From: Acidisphaera sp.
GTDB taxonomy: Bacteria; Pseudomonadota; Alphaproteobacteria; Acetobacterales; Acetobacteraceae
Direction of reading: 5' to 3'
Assembly (NCBI GenBank): GCA_019240395.1
Contig: JAFAYM010000058.1
Location: 1-48,947, forward strand
DNA length: 48,947 bases
Shown: in pieces, positions 43,741 through 48,947 of the stretch
Layout of the letters: every line of letters starts with the position of its first letter
How positions within the stretch are numbered: the stretch's first letter is position 1
Program-made: the position numbers and the translations under genes
The notes under the pieces: generated by a model
What the model was told of the DNA's origin: nothing
What the model saw: the letters and a program-made list of their open reading frames with translations, nothing else
Database searches by the model: none

Positions 43741-46520
43741 CCGTTCGTGCCACCGCGCGCCTGCAGTTCCATAAAGATTTCACCCTCGATCACGCGCTGC
43801 AGCTGGTGCCCTACCTGAAGGCGCTCGGCATTAGCCATCTGTACGCTTCGCCGCTGCTCACGTCCCGGCCGGGCTCGACGCACGGCTATGACATCGTGGA
43901 TCACCATGCCATCGACCCGGAGCTCGGCGGCGAGGCGGCGCTGCGGCGGCTGGTGGCCGCCCTGCGGCACCAGGATCTCGGTCTGATCCTCGACATCGTG
44001 CCAAACCACATGGGGGTCGGCGGCGCCGACAATGCGTGGTGGCTCGACGTGCTGGAATGGGGGCGGGCCAGCCCGTACGCCGAGTTCTTCGACATCGACT
44101 GGGAGCCGCCCGACCCGGCGCTGCGCAATCGGATGCTGGCGCCCTTCCTGGGGAGCGCCTATGGCGAATGCTTGGCCAATGGCGATCTGGTGCTGCGCTT
44201 CGACCCGGCGGACGGCCGGCTTTTTCTTGATTATTTTGGCAACCGCTTTCCGATCAATCCGCGCGACTACCCGCAGGTGCTGCGCGCCGGCGGCGAGCCG
44301 ATTGCCGAGCTGGCGCACAGCTTCGCCCTGCTGAGCAGCGCAGGCGGGCGCGACGCCCTGCGCCGGCAGGCGGCGGCGGCGCGCGCCGCCTTGCGCGACG
44401 CCGCACCGGAGCAGCGGCAGGTAATCGAGGCGGCGCTCGCCAGTTACAATTCCGACGGACCTGCAGGGCGTGACCGGCTGCACCGGCTGCTGGAGCGGCA
44501 GAGCTATCGGTTGGCTTGGTGGCGGGCGGCCGCAGACGAAATCAACTGGCGCCGCTTCTTCGACGTCAACAGCCTGGCCGGCATGCGCGCCGAGGTGCCG
44601 GAGGTTTTCGATGCCACCCATGAATTCGTCCTGGCGCTCTATGCCGAGGGCCTGATTGACGGCGTGCGCATCGACCATGTCGACGGCCTTGCGGAACCGC
44701 GCGCCTATTGCCGCAAACTGCGCCGCAAGCTGGAGACCGCCGCCGCTTTCCGACCGCGCGAGCTCGGGAGCGACCCCGCGATCATCTGGGTGGAGAAGAT
44801 CCTCGCCCCGCATGAGCGCCTGCCGACGGACTGGCTGACCGACGGCACCACCGGATACGACTACATGGCGGATGTCGCCGGCCTGCTGCACGATCCGGCC
44901 GGCGAGAAGCCGCTCACGGATCTCTGGGTCGGCCTTACCGGGCGTCCTGGCGATTTCGGCGAGGAGGCACGCGCGGCTCGGCGGCAGATCCTGCGCGAAT
45001 CGCTCTCCTCCGAGCTCTGGGCCACTGCGGGCGCGCTGCATCGGGTGGCCCGGCGGGACTTGGCGACGCGCGACTACACGCTCACCGCCATCCGCCGTGC
45101 CCTGGAGGAAGTGCTGGTGCATTTCCCGTCGTACCGCATCTATTCCGGCCTGGCCGGTATCTCCGAGGCGGACCGGCGGATACTGGACTGGGCACTGGCC
45201 GGGGCGCGCCGCACCGTGCGCAGCGCCGACCTGCCGCTGCTCGAGCTGATCGGCAAATGGCTCTCCGGCACCGAGCTGCGCAGCGTGCCGGCGGGCGCGC
45301 GCCGGCAGGAGCGGCTGCGGGCCATGGTGCGCTTTCAGCAGCTCTCTGCTCCCACGGCGGCGAAAGCGGTTGAGGACACGGCGTTCTACCGCTACGGGCG
45401 GCTGCTCTCCCGCAACGAGGTCGGCAGCGAGCCCGGCCATTTCTGCATCTCGCCGGCCGCCTTCCACGCCGCCAATCAGGACCGCCGGCGTCGCTACCCG
45501 CGCGCCCTTCTGGCGACCGCCACGCATGATCACAAGCGCGGTGAGGACACACGCGCCCGCCTGGCCGTCCTCAGCGAGCTGCCTGAGGCCTGGGAGGCCG
45601 CACTCAACCGCTGGATGCGGTTGAACGCCCCGCTTCGGCGTGAAGTCGACGGCTCGCCGGCGCCGGACGCCGCCGACGAGGTGATGCTCTACGAGACGCT
45701 GGTCGGCGCTTGGCCGCTTGATCTCGCGCCCGACGACGCAGCAGGACTGCAGGTGTTCGTCGAACGCGTGGCGAGCTGGCAGGAAAAGGCCTTGCGCGAG
45801 GCCAAGCGCCGTTCCGAATGGGCAGCCCCCAATCTCGATTACGAAGCCGCCTGCCGGGATTTCCTGATCCAAATGCTGGACCCTGGTCGCCCCGCCCGGG
45901 TGGTTGTGGAGATAGCCGAATTCGTGGGCCGTATTGCTCCCGCCGGCGCGCTGAATGGGCTGAGCCAGACCGTGCTGCGCCTCGCCAGTCCTGGGGTCCC
46001 CGATCTGTATCAGGGCACCGAGTTCTGGGATTTCAGCCTGGTCGATCCGGACAATCGCCGCCCGGTGGACTATGCCGCGCGGCAGCAGGCGCTGGACGCG
46101 GACCGAACGCCGGATGCGCTGCTGGCGTCTTGGTCGGACGGGCGCATCAAGCTCGCGATCATCGCCCGCGCCCTGGCGTACAGGGCGCGGGCCCCCGGAC
46201 TGTTCGCCGCCGGCTCCTACCACGCCCTGAAAGTGGAGGGCCGCCTCGCCGAACATGCCTTCGCATTCGCCCGCATTCACGAGGGTCGCGCGGCGGTGAT
46301 CGTGGTGACCCGACTGGCCGGGCGACTGCCCGGCATTGAAGCTCGCCCCCTGGTTGCTTATAATGCCTGGCAGGGAACTTCGATCGCTGTGCCGCGTAGC
46401 CTCGCCGGGCGCCAGTATCATGATGTTTTCGGCGGACCCGGTCGTACAGGAAGTGCCGGTCGCCTGCTGCTTGGCGAGGTCCTGTCGGCTCTTCCCGTGG
46501 CGATGCTGGAGTTGCGATGA
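43737..46520 (+). CDS. treY: Malto-oligosyltrehalose synthase TreY
   Basis: Intramolecular transglucosylase that converts the reducing end of an alpha-1,4-glucan chain into a trehalose unit. The 927-residue protein has ISHLYASPLLTSRPGSTHGY near the N-terminus, DIVPNHMGVGG, nucleophile Asp313 in VRIDHVDGLAEP, acid Glu353 in IWVEKILAPHE and ATHDHKRGEDTRAR, all typical of the GH13_26 TreY family. Much of the N-terminal frame recorded upstream of 43737 belongs to malQ and is not used. Four-bp overlaps join it to malQ and otsA. Confidence 0.96.
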   Translation: MTVRATARLQFHKDFTLDHALQLVPYLKALGISHLYASPLLTSRPGSTHGYDIVDHHAIDPELGGEAALRRLVAALRHQDLGLILDIVPNHMGVGGADNAWWLDVLEWGRASPYAEFFDIDWEPPDPALRNRMLAPFLGSAYGECLANGDLVLRFDPADGRLFLDYFGNRFPINPRDYPQVLRAGGEPIAELAHSFALLSSAGGRDALRRQAAAARAALRDAAPEQRQVIEAALASYNSDGPAGRDRLHRLLERQSYRLAWWRAAADEINWRRFFDVNSLAGMRAEVPEVFDATHEFVLALYAEGLIDGVRIDHVDGLAEPRAYCRKLRRKLETAAAFRPRELGSDPAIIWVEKILAPHERLPTDWLTDGTTGYDYMADVAGLLHDPAGEKPLTDLWVGLTGRPGDFGEEARAARRQILRESLSSELWATAGALHRVARRDLATRDYTLTAIRRALEEVLVHFPSYRIYSGLAGISEADRRILDWALAGARRTVRSADLPLLELIGKWLSGTELRSVPAGARRQERLRAMVRFQQLSAPTAAKAVEDTAFYRYGRLLSRNEVGSEPGHFCISPAAFHAANQDRRRRYPRALLATATHDHKRGEDTRARLAVLSELPEAWEAALNRWMRLNAPLRREVDGSPAPDAADEVMLYETLVGAWPLDLAPDDAAGLQVFVERVASWQEKALREAKRRSEWAAPNLDYEAACRDFLIQMLDPGRPARVVVEIAEFVGRIAPAGALNGLSQTVLRLASPGVPDLYQGTEFWDFSLVDPDNRRPVDYAARQQALDADRTPDALLASWSDGRIKLAIIARALAYRARAPGLFAAGSYHALKVEGRLAEHAFAFARIHEGRAAVIVVTRLAGRLPGIEARPLVAYNAWQGTSIAVPRSLAGRQYHDVFGGPGRTGSAGRLLLGEVLSALPVAMLELR

Positions 46521-48037
46521 ACCGTCTCGTCGTCGTGTCCAATCGGGTTCCCGTGCCGACTGCGGGGGCCCAGGCGGGTGGGCTGGCGGTAGCGCTCGAC
46601 GGCCTGATGGAGCACCGTGGTGGCCTCTGGTTCGGCTGGAGCGGCGACATTGCGGCGGATGCCGCGCAGGCGCCGGTCGCGCTTGAGCGGCACGGCAAGG
46701 TGGACTATGCCACTGTCGACCTGACCCAGGACGAGCACGACCGCTACTACAACAACTTCTCCAACGGCGTGCTCTGGCCCCTCCTGCACACCATGCCGGA
46801 GCTTATGGTCTATGATCGCCGGGACGCTCAATCCTACCGTGAGGTCAATGCCCGCCTGGCCGACTCGTTGGTGCCGCTGCTGCGGCCCACCGACCTGATC
46901 TGGATTCACGACTACCATCTCATGGCATTGCCGGCCATGTTGCGCTCGCACGGTGTGCGCAACCCGATCGGCTTTTTCCTGCACATTCCGTTTGCCACCG
47001 CCGATGTCATCGCCTCAGCGCCCGAGGTTGCCTCCCTGCTCAGGGATTTGCTGGCGGCCGACCTGATCGGCTTTCAGACCGAGAACGACCAGGAGAACTT
47101 CGCTGCCACTGCCCAGACACTGGTCGGCGCCGTGCACCTGCCGAACGGCTGGGTACACACTGCGGGTCGCCGGGCGCGGCTCGGCGTGTTCCCCGTCGAG
47201 ATCGAACCTCGGGGCTTTGCTGCCGCCGCGCTCGAGTCCTGGCGCAGCCCCGCAAGCGAGCGGCTTCGACGGAGCCTGTCCGGGCTGAAGTTGATCCTGG
47301 GGGTCGATCGGCTGGACCCCACGAAGGGCCTGCTGCAGCGCTTGGCAGGGCTGCGCCGCCTGCTCGAGAAGTACCCGGATTGGCGGCGCCGGATCACGCT
47401 GCTGCAGATCGCCGCGATATCGCGCAAGGAAGTCTCCAGCTATCGCGATCTTCGCCTGGCGCTCGACCGCGAAGCCGGCAGCGTCAACAGCGAGTGGGGC
47501 GACCCCGACTGGTCGCCGCTGCGCCTGGTTGCCAAGGCGGGTGCCCGCGAGGTGGTCGCCGGCTACATGCGCGAGGCCAAGGTGGGGCTAGTGACGCCGC
47601 TGCGGGACGGCATGAACCTGGTGGCGAAGGAATATGTCGCCGCGCAGGACCCGCAGGACCCCGGGGTGCTGGTCCTCTCGCAGTTCGCCGGCGCGGCACG
47701 CCAGCTCGAGGCGGCGTTGCTGGTCAACCCGTACGATTCTGACGGTATGGCCGACGCCATCGACCGCGCGCTCCGTATGCCGCTGGCCGAGCGCCAGTCC
47801 CGCTGGCAATCCATGTGGCGCACCATGGAACGCGCCTCGCCGGCGAGCTGGGGCCGTTCTTTTATGGCAGCGCTGCTGCGCGCCGCCGCCGCGGTACCGA
47901 TAAACCAGAGCTATGCGCCGCGCGCCGGATTGGCTGCAGCCGAAATCGCCAGCGCCGGTTCGCCGATTGCGCAACGGCTGAGAAGCGAGATCCAGGTCTC
48001 GGGTGGCAGCGTCGATCCACGTAGCCTGATCCAATAG
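46517..48037 (+). CDS. otsA: Alpha,alpha-trehalose-6-phosphate synthase OtsA
   Basis: GT20 enzyme that joins UDP-glucose and glucose-6-phosphate to trehalose-6-phosphate. The 506-residue protein has the N-terminal VVVSNRVPVP and glycine loop GGLAVALDGLM, then IWIHDYHLMALP, GFFLHIPFA, GVDRLDPTKGL (usually RLDYSKGL) and the C-terminal PLRDGMNLVAKEYVAAQ. The Tyr-to-Pro change beside the substrate loop is unusual but conserved lysine and arginine remain. A partner phosphatase OtsB is not in the window. The ATG overlaps the treY stop. Confidence 0.95.
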   Translation: MNRLVVVSNRVPVPTAGAQAGGLAVALDGLMEHRGGLWFGWSGDIAADAAQAPVALERHGKVDYATVDLTQDEHDRYYNNFSNGVLWPLLHTMPELMVYDRRDAQSYREVNARLADSLVPLLRPTDLIWIHDYHLMALPAMLRSHGVRNPIGFFLHIPFATADVIASAPEVASLLRDLLAADLIGFQTENDQENFAATAQTLVGAVHLPNGWVHTAGRRARLGVFPVEIEPRGFAAAALESWRSPASERLRRSLSGLKLILGVDRLDPTKGLLQRLAGLRRLLEKYPDWRRRITLLQIAAISRKEVSSYRDLRLALDREAGSVNSEWGDPDWSPLRLVAKAGAREVVAGYMREAKVGLVTPLRDGMNLVAKEYVAAQDPQDPGVLVLSQFAGAARQLEAALLVNPYDSDGMADAIDRALRMPLAERQSRWQSMWRTMERASPASWGRSFMAALLRAAAAVPINQSYAPRAGLAAAEIASAGSPIAQRLRSEIQVSGGSVDPRSLIQ

Positions 48038-48039
48038 CC

Positions 48040-48705
48040 ATGACCTCCGATGAGCAGCTGATACTGTTCCATGCGGTGAACACGCGATCCTCAGCCGTTC
48101 TTGCACTGCTTGAGGAGCTGGGCGTGTCTTATCAGCTGAAACTTCTCGACCTGAACGCGGGCGAGCAGCGTCAGTCGGCTTATCTCGCCGTCAATCCGAT
48201 GGGAAAAGTGCCGGCGATCCGGCACGGCGACGCACTCGTCACCGAACAGGTCGCCATCTTCATCTATCTGGCTGACCGGTTCCCCGAAGCGAAGCTTGCC
48301 CCGTTGCTCGCCGATCCCTTGCGCGGCCCGTATCTTCGATGGCTCGTGTATTACGCGGCCTGCTTCGAGCCGGCCGTCATCGATCGTGCGCTGAAGCGCG
48401 AGCCTGGGGCGCGGGCGATGTCGCCCTATGGCGACTTTGAGACCATGCTTGGAACGCTGACGGCACAGCTCGCGGCCGGGCCTTACATTCTCGGGGAAAA
48501 GTTTTCCGCTGCCGATATCCTATGGGGCTCGGCTCTCACCTGGACCACGTCCTTCAAGCTCGTGCCGGAACTGCCGGAAATTCGGAGCTATATCGGCCGC
48601 ATCAGCGCCCGGCCTTCCGTCGCCAGAGCCAGGGAGCGGGATGCGCAGTTAACGGCAGCGCCGGAAACAATAAAAGCCGAGGGCTCAGCTGGCGACCCTG
48701 TATAG
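48040..48705 (+). CDS. Glutathione S-transferase family protein
   Basis: A 221-residue two-domain GST. The N-terminal thioredoxin-like domain carries FHAVNTRSSAVLALLEELG, NPMGKVPAI and EQVAIFIYLADRF; the helical C-terminal domain carries YILGEKFSAADILWGSAL. The class is uncertain (beta/theta-like). It starts 2 bp after otsA and looks like the last gene of the trehalose operon, but no link to trehalose metabolism is known. The C-terminus (after about residue 200) is a low-complexity Ala/Glu tail. Confidence 0.85.
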   Translation: MTSDEQLILFHAVNTRSSAVLALLEELGVSYQLKLLDLNAGEQRQSAYLAVNPMGKVPAIRHGDALVTEQVAIFIYLADRFPEAKLAPLLADPLRGPYLRWLVYYAACFEPAVIDRALKREPGARAMSPYGDFETMLGTLTAQLAAGPYILGEKFSAADILWGSALTWTTSFKLVPELPEIRSYIGRISARPSVARARERDAQLTAAPETIKAEGSAGDPV

Positions 48706-48784
48706 AGGCGAGGAGCCGTGTTTGCGGAGCTCAGCACGTCGGCAGGACCGGCGCGCAGCGCACGGGCACACGGAAAGACTGCGT

Positions 48785-48808
48785 GCCGCTCCAGCGAGAT
48801 CGAGCGGC
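48785..48808. terminator. Hairpin between the second GST and the alcohol dehydrogenase
   Basis: GCCGCTC (48785-48791) and GAGCGGC (48802-48808) are perfect 7-bp arms around a 10-nt loop in the convergent gap. It could end transcription of the trehalose operon on one strand and of the dehydrogenase on the other, but lacks a T-run. Confidence 0.4.
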
Positions 48809-48816
48809 GTGTCGCA

Positions 48817-48947
48817 TCAGGCGGCTTCGGCGCGCAGCACCAGCCGCCCGGTGACCCGCCCCTCGCGCAGGCGCATCAGCGCGTCGTTGGCCTGCGATTG
48901 CGGCACCGTCGACACCGGCAGGGCCTTCACGTCGCCCTTCTGCGCGA
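48817..48947 (-). CDS. Zinc-type alcohol dehydrogenase, C-terminal fragment (gene runs off the window)
   Basis: Only the last 42 or so residues are visible on the minus strand, ending ANDALMRLREGRVTGRLVLRAE-AA with a TGA at 48817-48819. The pattern of an Ala/Asn-Asp-Ala helix followed by RLREGRVTGRLVL matches the C-terminus of medium-chain Zn-dependent alcohol dehydrogenases (consensus NEALERLRxGxVxGRxVL). The rest, including catalytic and zinc residues, lies beyond the window. Confidence 0.65.
   Translation of the reverse strand, partial: AQKGDVKALPVSTVPQSQANDALMRLREGRVTGRLVLRAEAA

Noticed and set aside
43089-46421. 1110-codon open frame on the minus strand opposite malQ and treY
   Set aside because: It is the mirror of highly GC-biased codons of two clearly real genes; its translation shows low-complexity Gln/Arg/Ala/Gly-rich sequence and no family motif. 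The similar 648-codon frame opposite topA (2741-4687) was rejected for the same reason.
1-48947. CRISPR arrays, insertion sequences, prophage or genomic-island borders
   Set aside because: No regularly spaced repeats, transposase or integrase genes, terminal inverted repeats or tRNA-linked direct repeats were seen; composition is uniform over the window except for a slightly AT-richer cydD-panC gap.

Overview
The window is a GC-rich, densely coding stretch of bacterial chromosome from an alphaproteobacterium, most likely in or near the Acetobacteraceae/Rhodospirillales. The strongest taxonomic marker is the general stress response (GSR) module PhyR-NepR-EcfG, which is known only from Alphaproteobacteria. 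The order pyrC-plsY-dprA-topA-rnr-rpmG and a GC-rich double-hairpin intergenic repeat fit this. No rRNA, tRNA, CRISPR, insertion sequence or prophage was seen.

Layout. (1) 1-9.5 kb, plus strand: a housekeeping run with 4-bp stop/start overlaps or short gaps: the end of dihydroorotase (pyrC), plsY, dprA, topA, rnr, a secreted S41 peptidase that appears to start at CTG, and rpmG. (2) 9.5-16.3 kb: a glutathione S-transferase and a serine-glyoxylate-type aminotransferase on the minus strand, divergent from a fused FAD/Fe-S 2-hydroxyacid dehydrogenase, an EAL phosphodiesterase and a DUF1499-like lipoprotein. (3) 16.3-25.3 kb: an SbmA/BacA/YddA-type ABC exporter (plus); then on the minus strand cydD-cydC, a small OmpA-like lipoprotein, recQ and a small basic protein; then panC (plus). 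(4) 25.3-30.8 kb: an M20 amidohydrolase and the GSR regulatory cassette. The cassette holds two EcfG-type sigma factors, the anti-sigma factor NepR and an HWE/HisKA_2 sensor kinase on the minus strand, with phyR diverging on the plus strand. (5) 30.9-48.7 kb, plus strand: an uninterrupted trehalose/alpha-glucan block, glgE, treS-maltokinase fusion, glgB, treZ, malQ, treY, otsA and a second glutathione S-transferase. Most of its junctions are 4-bp overlaps. The window ends inside a minus-strand alcohol dehydrogenase.

How it works together. TreS converts trehalose to maltose, the fused maltokinase makes maltose-1-phosphate, GlgE polymerises it and GlgB branches the product. MalQ, TreY and TreZ can return glucan to trehalose, and OtsA makes trehalose-6-phosphate de novo. 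The enzymes form a trehalose-glucan cycle encoded directly downstream of phyR, the GSR master regulator. The sequence therefore suggests one transcription unit, or neighbouring units, joining stress signalling to its main osmolyte and storage output. No OtsB, GlgX, GlgC or GlgA lies in the window. The most unusual items are this physical coupling, a catalytically degenerate GH13-like domain at the N-terminus of GlgE, and the apparent CTG start of the S41 peptidase.
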